Shown here: piece by piece, positions 55,929-64,000 of the stretch | Position numbering within the stretch: position 1 is the first letter of the stretch | Layout of the letters: every line of letters starts with the position of its first letter | Assembly (NCBI GenBank): GCA_014529385.2 | Contig: CM043966.1 | Coordinates: 110,558,048-110,622,047, forward strand | DNA: 64,000 bases | Origin: Adiantum capillus-veneris | Taxonomy: Eukaryota > Streptophyta > Polypodiopsida > Polypodiales > Pteridaceae | Direction of reading: 5' to 3' | The notes under the pieces: generated by a model | What the model saw: the letters and a program-made list of their open reading frames with translations, nothing else | Told to the model about the DNA's origin: nothing | Database searches by the model: none | Made by a program: the position numbers and the translations under genes

Positions 55929-57104
55929 TGTCACGGGAACCGAATAATAGAGATCGACAGCAAAAGATAGAGAAAGAGATCTTTGTATTGATGAATCTTT
56001 GTAGAGTTTTGATACAACAGAGGAGCAATTGAATATGGGCGCACTCCGTTGTATGGAGCTCGAACCTCCCGACCACCCCCGAGCTTCAGTTCGCTTGCAT
56101 ACAGCGTCTCACTCGCACTCGCACTCGCACTCACACTCGCACTCGCACTCACACTCACACTCGGAGAAGAAGAGATCTGTGAATGATCCCCAAACGCACC
56201 ATCCGTCGTTCTTTAATCCTTGTTTTCCTCAAAAAGCATGCGGCTTCTCAAAATAGTCTCTTTTTAGGCGTTCAATCAACTCGATTTTCGCACCAAGTAT
56301 ACCTGCGAGAATAAGATAAGAACGTGATCGCTAAGCGATCCGTAAAGGTTAGATTTTTTATCATGACACTTTGCACAGATCTAGTTTCACAAACTGATTT
56401 CTGCATCGCCTACAAAATAGTCAAAAGAACATACTCGTACAACCAATTCAACATGATAATCAAAGTAGAAAAACATAATTATATACCTTCATAATCTCAA
56501 TTGCAATACTCTACCATGAAGAAACAATCCACTTCTTGGTTGATAGCAGGGAGAGCTGTATGATGTTGTATGTATGTCTGTCCTTGTGTATACTAGACTG
56601 CTGCTGCCTTCTGCTTGTTTTCATCATAACTTCTACAAACAAACTCAAAACAGAGCAATTCAGGTACTCAAAACGACGGGAATAGGTCTGGTCTACAAGG
56701 CGACATATACAGAATTGCGAAAAACGTCTCTGTTTGGCTAAAAACGCAACTTTTAGGTCGCGACTCATAAAACCTCTATTTTTGGGTCTCCGCTACTTTT
56801 ACAACTTATTTTAATCCTACCCATGCATTTTAAGCTAAAACACATAAATATAAAACATTGATATTAATAAAAATCTCAATTTTACTGTTCATAGATAGAC
56901 TATCTTTATTCATTAATCTTTATCAAATTCGTCTTTAGTGTATTATTTTAAAAAAAGAATATATGTTCTCTCTTAATATCTCAACTCATTCGTATAAGCT
57001 CTATTTAATAGACTATTCAACAATCTTTCAAATCGTGCTAACGAAAGATATGTCCTGCTACATTCTTTTCAACTTTAAGAACTTCAAAGACTAGTCCTAT
57101 TACA
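55929..57104 (-). repeat. 5' LTR of the minus-strand gypsy element (1176 bp)
   Basis: Pairs with 50903-52061. The CACTCG array here (56106-56162) is longer than in the other LTR. Confidence 0.92.
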
Positions 57105-57278
57105 TTAACTCCATTGCCATTGTGTAGTGATCAGGTTAGCGTGATCATTGAGATAGAGTTTCATGACAAGAGTGACATTCTAGATATAGGTTTAGGGTCT
57201 CTGTAAAAAATAGATCAGAAGGCAGCTACATTTGAAGCTTGAAAGGAGATAAAATGAGACCCCAGATCCAGCCAGGAG

Positions 57279-58124
57279 GTGGTGTTGATGAGAATGGAAG
57301 CATATTGCATATGGACAAAGAGAAGGGAATCTTGTCTAATGATGCTACCACAAAATAATTTGCAAGCATTGGTTGCTTGCATATATAGAGACCTTGAAAC
57401 ACAGACTTGCCATGCATCCTTTTTCAAGGATAGAGCAATTTTGGCTCCACGGAACACGGAGGTGGATACTATAAACAATTTGGACCTACACCAATTTCCT
57501 GGTACTTATAAGGAATATGTCAGTGCGGACTTAGTGTGTGAATCAAATTGTAATAGCATTTTATTCACAAGTGAGTTTGTAAATAGTTTAGATCTTGGGG
57601 GAGGCTTTCCACCGCATGTTTTACGATTGAAACAGAATGCTCCAGTTATGCTGCTTCGCAATTTGGATCCAAGAAGTGGTCTTTGTAATGGGACACACTT
57701 GATTTGCAAGCAATTCCACAGCAAAGTGATTGAAGCAGAAATCATTACAGGGTCACATGCAGGAAATGCAGTGTTCATTCCAAGGATTGATTTTCTCATG
57801 GGATCTAGAGAAGGTCTCCCTTTTGATTTGAGACGCCGCCAATTTCCCCTACGTTGTGCTTTTGGGATGACAATCAACAAGGCACAAGGACAAACATTGG
57901 GAGTTCTTGGATTGTATCTCCCAACACCTATTTTCACCCATGGTCAACTATATGTGGCAATGTCTCGCGTGAGATCCTCTTCTGCCATCAAGGTTGTGGT
58001 TGGTGATAGTCACTTAACAAGCATTAGTAGACATGGAGATCAAAGAACATACACTTCTAACATTGTCTACAAAGAGGTGTTGCAATTGACCTGCCCTCTG
58101 CCACCCCCTTGCCATGGGGTTTAA
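57279..58124 (+). pseudogene. Helitron RepHel helicase, C-terminal part
   Basis: 281-codon frame. Motifs of the PIF1-type helicase of plant Helitrons are in order: DRAILAPRNTEVDTIN, LKQNAPVMLLRNLDP and GLCNGTHL (about residues 115-145), then FPLRCAFGMTINKAQGQTLG (motif V) and THGQLYVAMSRVRS (motif VI) near residues 195-245. The Rep nuclease and helicase motifs I-III, which would come before, are missing. The true reading probably entered from upstream; the ATG at 57279 is only the first in the open frame. The helicase unwinds DNA during rolling-circle transposition. Its left side is cut at or near the gypsy LTR at 57104. Confidence 0.88.
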
Positions 58125-59141
58125 CGTGGCTGGATATGTTTCATCATCCAATAAAAAAGCACAATGACTCTCGCAACTATTTCTTTGTCATTTACAAGCT
58201 TAGTATCTTCTTATGAAACATGGTGTAGCCTCAAGCAAGGTATATTCGCTGAAACAATTGACTAAGATTTATTAGTGCTGAGAGATTTATGCTTTATGTG
58301 CTTTTTTATGAATTTCTAATCCTTTATTATGTATATATGTATATGTATGAATGAAGATGGATCCTAACGCCTCTGTGACTCACACACTAGGGAGACGACC
58401 TCGACACGTCCGAGGTAAAATATTGTATATGTGTGTTTATGACATTTTGATACTTTAAAGAATTTAAATCTCACAGTCAACGATTATGTATTAGATCCAC
58501 CATTATGGAGGGGTCCAATCACAGCCATGCAGGTGATTCATCTACTCGAGGACTTGGATGTAGCAAGGTAACAATGTTGATGTTGATATTATTATATTAT
58601 ATAGTAAAGTAATAGCTTTTGTGTATCAAAAAATCTGTCTATACTAATAGCTTTTTGTTTGGCTATAGATCACAATATTACCCAGAATTCTTAATGGTGG
58701 GTATATATCATGCTTCATATGATCCGAGCTTGCTGTGTTACATTCAAGTTGCTATTCAGAGAGGATTCAGAGCACGTGTCACCATTGAAGAGTTAGGCAG
58801 AACCAATTAATGCTATGTTTGCTCAAAATCTGTATCTCGGTGCTTGGTGCCTACGTGTTTTTGTGTTAGGATCTCTTCCTCCAGTGATTGGTAGATGTGT
58901 TTTACATCGTGGGCCATGGGTGGTTTGATATTGCAGCAGGGCATGTCGTAGACTACGCTTTTGAGCGTATAAATCTTAAGTCTCTACGCATGTTATATTT
59001 TTTGACATGGGAAATATCACTTACTCTATATATGTTAGTGCAAAGTTAGTTTGAAAATATGTTGTGATGACTTTTGTTTAGGTTGCTGCATAAAGGTTTT
59101 CATGTTTTTCATCTTATAAATTTCAAACACACACAGTACCG

Positions 59142-59220
<79 letters not shown>

Positions 59221-59282
59221 AGATGCTGATTTGTTAGTCAGGGGTCATTGAAAAAAAATGTCGCGCTTGGTACTATATAGCA
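58125..59282. other. Helitron 3' non-coding region
   Basis: No convincing gene. The interval between the helicase stop and the Helitron terminus holds a CT run (59146-59216). A 63-codon frame at 58619 (YRSQYYPEFLMVGIYHASYD) is unidentified. Confidence 0.5.
59146..59216. repeat. CT microsatellite
   Basis: CT run of about 70 bases inside the Helitron 3' region. Confidence 0.95.
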
Positions 59283-59309
59283 CCGCCGAAGGCGGCGCCG
59301 TTGCACTAG
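59283..59309 (+). other. Helitron 3' terminus: hairpin and CTAG
   Basis: Stem CCGCC (59283-59287), loop GAA, stem GGCGG (59291-59295), then 10 bases and CTAG at 59306-59309, followed by T. Helitrons end in CTRR about 10-12 bases after a short GC hairpin and insert before T. It is on the same strand as the helicase and 1.2 kb downstream, as expected. Confidence 0.75.
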
Positions 59310-59339
59310 TATTTCTAAAAAAAGTTAGTCCATCAAACA

Positions 59340-59700
59340 TAAATTTAAATCTAATCTAATCTCAAACTCAAAATAAACCTAAATTTAATCTAATCCTAAA
59401 TGTAATATAACTTAAATGTAAATTTAATCTAGTTAATTTTAAATCTTGTTTTAATCTTAAATCTAGATCTAATTTAATATTAAACTCAACACAAACCTAT
59501 ATCTAGTCCACTTAAATCCTAAACCTAAATGTAATCTAACTTAAATCTAACATAGCTAGGTAATCTTTAATACTTTCCTAATTTTAAATCTAACCTAATC
59601 TTAGTCTAACGTAAATTTAAATCTAACCTAATCTTACACTCAACACAAACATAAATCTAAATGTATTTAAACCTAATCTAATTAAAATCTTAACCTAATC
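59340..59700. repeat. Degenerate AATCTAACC array of CACTA copy C
   Basis: AAATCTAATCTAA-type words, as upstream of TNP2 in the other CACTA copies. Confidence 0.7.
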
Positions 59701-60070
59701 TCTCTCTCTTTCTTTGTTTTCTCCCTTTACCTCTCTCTTTCATCTTCTCTCCCCCTCTCTCTCTCTTTGGTTTTTTATTCTCTCTCTTTCTCTTTGTTTC
59801 CTCCCCCCTCTCTCTCTCTCTCTCTCAATGTGTGTGTGTGTATGCATTCTTTGTTTATGCATGTGTGTGTGTGTGTATTCTGTTTATGAATGTGCTCTCT
59901 CTCTCTCTCTCTCTCTCTCAAAAACACAATGTGTGTGTGTGAGAGAGAGAGAGAGAAATAGGGGAAGGAAACATGAGAGAGAGGAGAGGGAAGGAGCATA
60001 CCTGGCTCTCCTTCCTCTCCTCGTGTATGTGTGTGTGTGTGTGTGTGGAGAAGAAAGAGAGAGAGAGGGA
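59700..60070. repeat. CT/TG/GA microsatellite cluster of CACTA copy C
   Basis: Same order as 5840-6360, including the shared block near 59970-60030. The long frames here are microsatellite translations. Confidence 0.8.
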
Positions 60071-60159
60071 GAGCGCGGGTTACCTCTTTGCTTGAGCGTC
60101 GAAAATTCAGATCTGAGATCTGAGTTCTCGGGTGCTCTCGGTTTATTTTGTACCCTTGC

Positions 60160-60305
60160 CGGCGTCGCTATAAGCATCGCTATGTAACAAATAAACTAGC
60201 GACGTTCATAGCAACGCCCATAACGACGCTCATAGCGAAGACGTGAATTTTCACTTTTGAGTGTCGCACTGCAAGCGTCACTAATGTGAAATACCTCTTG
60301 TAGTG
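60160..60305 (-). repeat. CACTA right terminus and subterminal repeats, copy C
   Basis: CGTCGCTA/TAGCGACG-like words, then the terminal CCTCTTGTAGTG, the inverted form of CACTACAAGAGG at 29603. AAT follows. Confidence 0.88.
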
Positions 60306-60688
60306 AATCTTCAATTGCCTCTTCATCGACTCAAGCCGAATATGTTGTTACCGCTCTTGCTTCTAAGGAAGCACTATGGATTTCTGAGCTCATTCATGAA
60401 TTTCAACTCCCATACCCTATCTTGGAAGAATCAATAACCCTCTACTGCAACAACCAATCTGCAATTGCTCTGACTGCTTCCCCAAGTTTTTCCAGCAAAT
60501 TTAAGCACATCAAAATCAGCTATCACTTCATCAAGGAATTGGTGGCCAATGGAGCTTTAAAGTTGCAATATGTGCCCACTGCACACAATATTTGGGCTGA
60601 TTTCCTCACCAAATCAGTACCTGCTACCACCCAAACTACAACATGTTGCAATTTGTCACTTGTGCTAACTGCTTGCACACCTCTTTAA
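60306..60688 (+). pseudogene. Copia RNase H, 3' piece
   Basis: Continues the reading left at 29602: SSSTQAEYV, then LASKEALWISELIHEF, ESITLYCNNQSAIALTASP (catalytic D replaced by N in the usual CDNQSAI; here YCNNQSAI), FSSKFKHIKISYHFIKELV and ADFLTKSVP. The stop at 60686 is followed by AGGGGGAG. It is the C-terminal end of copia pol. Confidence 0.85.
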
Positions 60689-60734
60689 GGGGGAGATTCT
60701 CCCATGTAATGAGGTGTTCACTGTTACGGGGGGA

Positions 60735-60956
60735 TGTGAAATACCCTTTTACTATAACGGTGTACATCCATTACCCCTAAATCACCTCACCCACTAGCCC
60801 TAAATCATCTCCCTCTTATTTATCTAATTGCCCTCCATTCTAGCACTTACCTAAATGGCCCCTCTTGCCTACATGTATATAAGGAGACCCTTGTTATGCT
60901 AATCGTGTGCAAGTCCTATTTCCTTTATCAATACAACTTAGTCTTGCTTGTGCACA
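60735..60956 (+). repeat. Probable 3' LTR of the copia element (222 bp)
   Basis: Starts TGTGAAATACCC after ACGGGGGGA (60726-60734, possible polypurine tract) and ends TGTGCACA. TGTATATAAGG near 60888 fits a promoter and transcript start in the LTR. GH3 exon sequence begins directly after it. No second copy is in the window to confirm the limits. Confidence 0.6.
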
Positions 60957-61994
60957 CATTGCAAGGATCATAGGGCCGCTCTGTGAACCAGTGGCTCTTG
61001 TAGTAGCTTGTTAGGACGGGGTGTGCAAGCAAGCCTCCTGGAGTCTTCTCCTCTGACTTGATGAAGTAGAAGTACATACCTTTGCCCTTGTCCAAGTCAC
61101 GTACATATCTACATATCTACAAGTAAGATAATCTATAAACAGCAAGAGTACCTATCATGGCCAAAAGTGCATCTTTATATTGAGCTACAACAAAGCTACC
61201 ATAATCAGAACTTATTAGTTGATAACTTACTGGTTCATGATGGGCATGAGAAAGCTGTAGAGTAGGCATCTCCTTTCAAATTCGTCGTGAATTGTGGGCA
61301 TCAACTTGCGCTCGCCCTCTGAGGTCCCTGAGCTGCAATTGTATATACATCAAAGAGCTAATATATAAAGTCTTCATGGTCAAAATGGTGGTATATGAAG
61401 CTTATTCAATTAAATGTATCCTACGGGTAAATATAGCAATGAAAGGTCTGCAATTGCACCAAACTATGCTTAGCTTTTGGGTTGTAAGCAAATGTTGCAT
61501 TTCCAATTCAGCTAAGCGAGGTTTTCTCTGTTTTTGCTTACACCAAAGTGGGAAACGTATTGAGGGGTAAAATTTGCTGTGCCTAAGTAACATAGATTAA
61601 GAAATTCAGAAACAGGGCATGCTGAGAGGATGGGTGAGGAGTCCCCGTTAGCAATCCGTAGGATATATGGCTCAAGGTCCTCATCTGTGATCATCGGAAG
61701 GAGCGATTTGAAGCTCTGTGGATCGCTCCTAATTCCTTGAATCCCGTATCGCGCCAAATACTCGGTCTTCTCATTTTGCCGTAGAATGGCGGAGAGCGTC
61801 TCATTCTGAACAAGACCAGCATTGCGCGAAAGGTTGTCGAGAAGATCGAGAGCCTCACAGTCGCTTTTGGGCATGGGCGGTCTCACTAAGCTGAGTGCTG
61901 GACTAATTTTATGCTCATGATGATGAGCGGGAGGTGCTGATTGAGGCTCAGAAATAGTTTGTGTCAATAGCGTAGTTTCTGATTTTAGATCCAT
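60957..61994 (-). pseudogene. GH3-family acyl-amido synthetase, exons 1-3, cut by a copia insertion
   Basis: GH3 enzymes couple amino acids to auxin, jasmonate or related acids using ATP, in the cytosol. Exon 1 (start 61994, MDLKSETTLL; to about 61592) has NAGLVQNETLSAILRQNEKT and ITDEDLEPYILRIANGDSSP followed by ILSACPVSEFL. Exon 2 (61332-61231) has [14 protein letters not shown], the ATP-binding loop. Exon 3 (from 61108) has [20 protein letters not shown] and [15 protein letters not shown]. The exon 2/3 junction is clean (GT...AG, in phase). The exon 1/2 junction is not: keeping SGTS in frame leaves no matching GT donor, and SEFLTS reads SEFLNL. About 220 of some 600 residues remain; exon 3 runs into the copia LTR at 60956. 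Confidence 0.88.
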
Positions 61995-62248
61995 CGTAAT
62001 ATTGTGGTAATCGATGAATAAGAAGCTATATACTATACGTGGTATAAGAAGCTGGATCAGAGCTTGGGAAGCTATGGATTGGGAGGCTATGGCAATATTT
62101 GTCGAGGGGCTAGCTGGTGTAATAAAGTCGTTAGGGTTAAGGGGCCAATAAGGAGACGTGCACCACAACAAAGTTGCACCTCCCCCCAATTTTGAGCCAA
62201 AAAGTGTCCTTTGATTTGTTGAAAAACTGATTATTACTGGGCCTTGCC

Positions 62249-62263
62249 TGTCTCTAACACGTG
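62249..62263. promoter_or_regulatory. Candidate auxin-response element next to a G-box
   Basis: TGTCTC (62249-62254) lies 3 bp from CACGTG (62258-62263), about 255 bp upstream of the GH3 start. GH3 promoters are classical auxin targets, in which TGTCTC with a coupling site binds ARF factors and a G-box binds bZIP or bHLH factors. Short motifs like these occur by chance, so this rests on the position and pairing. Confidence 0.4.
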
Positions 62264-62785
62264 AGAAGCTTCATTTTGCATTGGAGAATGCGCTACGCTA
62301 TGTATTATTCTGCAATAGGAGGCAGATTGCACTCAGATTTTTGTGATGAAACCATCTCTTCAACGCGCATCTTCTGCGCCTCCTTCGACTCGAATCTGAT
62401 AAGGGGGGAGGGAGCTGTGGCTTGCGCCTCTTAGCTGGCCCACCACTAGCCCCTTTATCCTACAAAGAGTGAAGAAAGATTTGAGGCTGCCTGTATATTG
62501 ATGTGCAACGAGGGAGCTGGGTGCCTAGCACGAGCTATTTATACATGTATGTATAAGTGCAGAGAAAGAGGGAGAGAGGCAAAAAGAACCGGGAGATCCC
62601 ATTTTCTCACCTTCAAATATAAAATTTAGAGGTAAATCTCAAATTTGTAGGCTTGTCGTATATGTCACTGTGTTGGCTTGTCGTGTATGTCACTCTTATA
62701 CATGAGGAAATTGCGTGTGTGGGAGGCGAGGCATGCAGGCAACTCCAACATGCGTTCAAACATGAGCTGCATGGTCCTTGCAGAA
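62264..62785. other. No gene seen
   Basis: Upstream of GH3, with no convincing coding frame. A phrase CACCTTCAAATATAAAATTT at about 62610 recurs at 62933 inside the fold-back element. Confidence 0.45.
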
Positions 62786-62787
62786 GA

Positions 62788-63018
62788 GGCGGTTTGACCA
62801 ATGCTCGAAAAAACTGTTTTTTCAAAAAGTTGGCAAACCTACATATGAGAAACAATAAAGGTAAATTAATTAAATTTGAAGGTTTTTACACCAAATTACA
62901 CTAATTTTTTAAAAAATTTTGTAGGTTTTCTCACCTTCAAATATAAAATTTAGAGGTAAATCTCAAAATTTGTAGGTGGGATAACTAAACCTAGGTTTTT
63001 TTCGAGCATTAGGTTGGA
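62788..63018. mobile_element. MITE-like fold-back
   Basis: The left end GGTTTGACCAATGCTCGAAAAAA is mirrored at the right (TTTTTTTCGAGCATTAGGTTGGAC). The inside is AT-rich, with inverted AAACCTAC and GTAGGTTT, and no gene. Target duplication not resolved. Confidence 0.5.
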
Positions 63019-63125
63019 CCCCTTGGCCCTCTCTCTCTCTCTTCCTCATATCTTTATTGTCTCTTGGGATAGTTTCCTACGACGTTAAAATTCTCTTCTT
63101 CTTTTGCCTCTCTCGTCACTAAATG

Positions 63126-63204
63126 ACACCTCGATTTTAGGGGGGATCTATGATTGAAAATCAACCTCGATTTTAGGAGGGGATCTATGATTGAAAATCA
63201 ACAT
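63126..63204 (+). repeat. About 40-bp tandem duplication
   Basis: CCTCGATTTTAGG(G/A)GGG followed by ATCTATGATTGAAAATCAAC occurs twice in direct succession. Confidence 0.85.
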
Positions 63205-63429
63205 TTTCTATCGGTGAAGATCACAACCGTTTAGGTAAATGTGAATTCGAACTCGTTGTGAACTTGCATATGATCTAAGTGTAAATTATATGTGAGCTTC
63301 ATTTTGATGGTGTGAACTAAATGTGAACATGTTACAAACTCGATGTGAACTAGGATCGCATGCAAGACAAAACTACTTAATGTAATGTTACCTTTTTCCT
63401 TGCATAACAAAACACTAGTATACCTGCAA

Positions 63430-63940
63430 GTTGAAATCAATAAAAAGAGCTCTCAGGCAGAATGCCAATTGAATCCCCTAGCAAAAGCTGTCTCCATGAT
63501 ATTGGTGCATGCACTATTGTCCTAAGCGGGGATAAAATAGCTACAGATGGGGGATAAGTCATGGACAGGTGGGCAATAGATTCTATTTCTCCTTTACATC
63601 TAGATCAGATTCCTGATGAGATTCCAACTTTCTGAATTTTGTCCCCTATCCAAATAGCTTTGTGCATATTAGCCAAAGAAGTATCGATTTTTTTGGTTGC
63701 ATACTTTTGTCCCATAGTTTTTTGAATTTGAAGTACCAAGTGGCCTTCAGTCTAGGCTCACGTTCCATCTCTTGTTAAGGGTGACGTGTAAAGTGGACTA
63801 ATATCTTTTACCACTATATGGGGATGCTGAAGTTTAAAGCCCCGTTTCCACCCGAATGCCTTAAGGTGGGCAGAGTCGATGTTTGAGAGTTTTGGACAGT
63901 CCTCAACAAGAAAAAGAGCAACCCTATTAGAAATCAGCAT
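63430..63940 (-). pseudogene. LINE fragment, C-terminal zinc-finger region
   Basis: The minus strand at about 63690-63450 reads KAIWIGDKIQKVGISSG, a stop, SRCKGEIESIAHL and then PPSVAILSPL. The CxxC...ES..HL...C...W pattern is that of the zf-RVT region after the reverse transcriptase of plant LINEs; the C of the second pair and the W are changed. The upstream piece (63940-63758) may belong to it. Several stops; inactive. Confidence 0.5.
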
Positions 63941-64000
63941 GACTTCTCACGGTTGGAGGGGGAATTGAGTTAACAATTCTTCTCCCTTTTTCCATCTTTG

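Larger units (their letters stand above)
50903..57104 (-). mobile_element. Ty3/gypsy chromovirus element, minus strand, two LTRs, internal deletion
   Basis: LTRs 55929-57104 (5') and 50903-52061 (3') in minus orientation, TG...CA (TGTAATAGGA...TGACA). Primer site at 55915-55926 and polypurine tract at 52062-52072 both adjoin the LTRs. The interior (3.85 kb) codes for a gag start, RT, RNase H, integrase and chromodomain, but most of gag and the protease are absent, so it is not autonomous. By eye the LTRs differ at roughly 30 positions (about 2.5-3 per cent), so it is fairly young. Flanks are CAACT and TAACT (one mismatch), a possible target duplication. Confidence 0.9.
29603..60305 (-). mobile_element. 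CACTA transposon copy C, 30.7 kb with nested insertions
   Basis: The left end reads CACTACAAGAGGT at 29603. The right end is the inverted repeat (CCTCTTGTAGTG ending at 60305). The flanks are AAT at 29600-29602 and AAT at 60306-60308, the 3-bp duplication expected for CACTA elements. Both ends carry subterminal TAGCGACG-type repeats. Its own DNA is 29603-35054 (terminus, Ptta-type gene, TNP2 gene) and a stretch before 60305 with the TAATC array and CT/TG tracts. The middle is later insertions. The host site is a copia RNase H gene whose frame is restored by excision in silico, which strongly supports a single insertion. Confidence 0.9.

Noticed and set aside
60985-61000. CTCTTGTAGTAG as another CACTA right terminus
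   Set aside because: It has no subterminal repeats beside it and is part of GH3 exon 3 coding for SYYKSH.
61995-62189. Upstream ATG at 62189 as start of the GH3 protein
   Set aside because: The extra 65 residues are unlike GH3 N-termini, while MDLKSET at 61994 is at the usual distance from the first conserved block.

Overview
The window is nuclear DNA of a land plant. Evidence: spliced exons of a GH3-type auxin-amido synthetase, chromodomain Ty3/gypsy retrotransposons, a Ty1/copia element, En/Spm (CACTA) transposons with both of their usual genes, a Helitron helicase, long CT/GA microsatellites, and no operon-like gene packing. Species cannot be fixed from the sequence. The density of CT tracts and elements would fit a large repeat-rich genome such as a fern, but that is a guess. 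Almost all of it is transposable elements, many nested in one another; the only recognisable host genes are a truncated GH3 gene and a small fragment of a PGS1-like gene.

Left part (1-29 kb): a decayed CACTA copy (about 1.5-6.36 kb, minus); a gypsy-type element coding for gag and protease but showing no polymerase (about 6.4-13.55 kb, minus), ending at a 200-base assembly gap; a 171-bp satellite array ending in a short LTR with its tRNA primer site (13.75-14.69 kb); a tandem array of about 157 bp; a plus-strand CACTA fragment (about 15.9-17.95 kb) broken by the left end of a second CACTA copy (17.95-25.17 kb, minus) that itself carries a MITE and a probable solo LTR; a third transposase fragment with an inverted duplication (25.2-25.95 kb); and a non-coding LTR element (26.18-29.24 kb).

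Right part (29.2-62 kb) is a deep nest. A GH3 gene (minus, 5' exons at 60.96-61.99 kb) is broken in exon 3 by the 3' end of a copia element. The copia RNase H gene is split by a CACTA transposon that runs from 29603 to 60305, with matching terminal repeats and a 3-bp AAT target duplication; removing it rejoins the copia reading frame exactly. Inside that CACTA lie its own two genes (30.3-35.05 kb), a 102-bp-arm fold-back insertion, a gypsy element (35.06-45.38 kb) that is itself interrupted by a non-autonomous LTR element full of 171-bp satellite (37.49-40.19 kb, target duplication ATGGA) and by a non-coding insertion with an 8-bp duplication (42.02-43.90 kb), a stretch of gene fragments and small palindromes (45.4-50.9 kb), a two-LTR gypsy element on the minus strand (50.90-57.10 kb), and a Helitron helicase remnant with a Helitron-type 3' terminus (57.3-59.31 kb). 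The last 1.7 kb holds a MITE-like fold-back and a LINE fragment.

The genes work together only in the sense of transposon biology: CACTA TNP2 and Ptta/En-Spm-type proteins with their terminal and subterminal repeats, and gag/pol with LTR, primer site and polypurine tract. Nearly all coding regions carry stops or frameshifts. The most original signals are the family of GGGACA-ended GC-core palindromes at 48.3-50.3 kb, the LTR element family whose interior is tandem satellite DNA, and the fold-back structures derived from or inserted in CACTA DNA.
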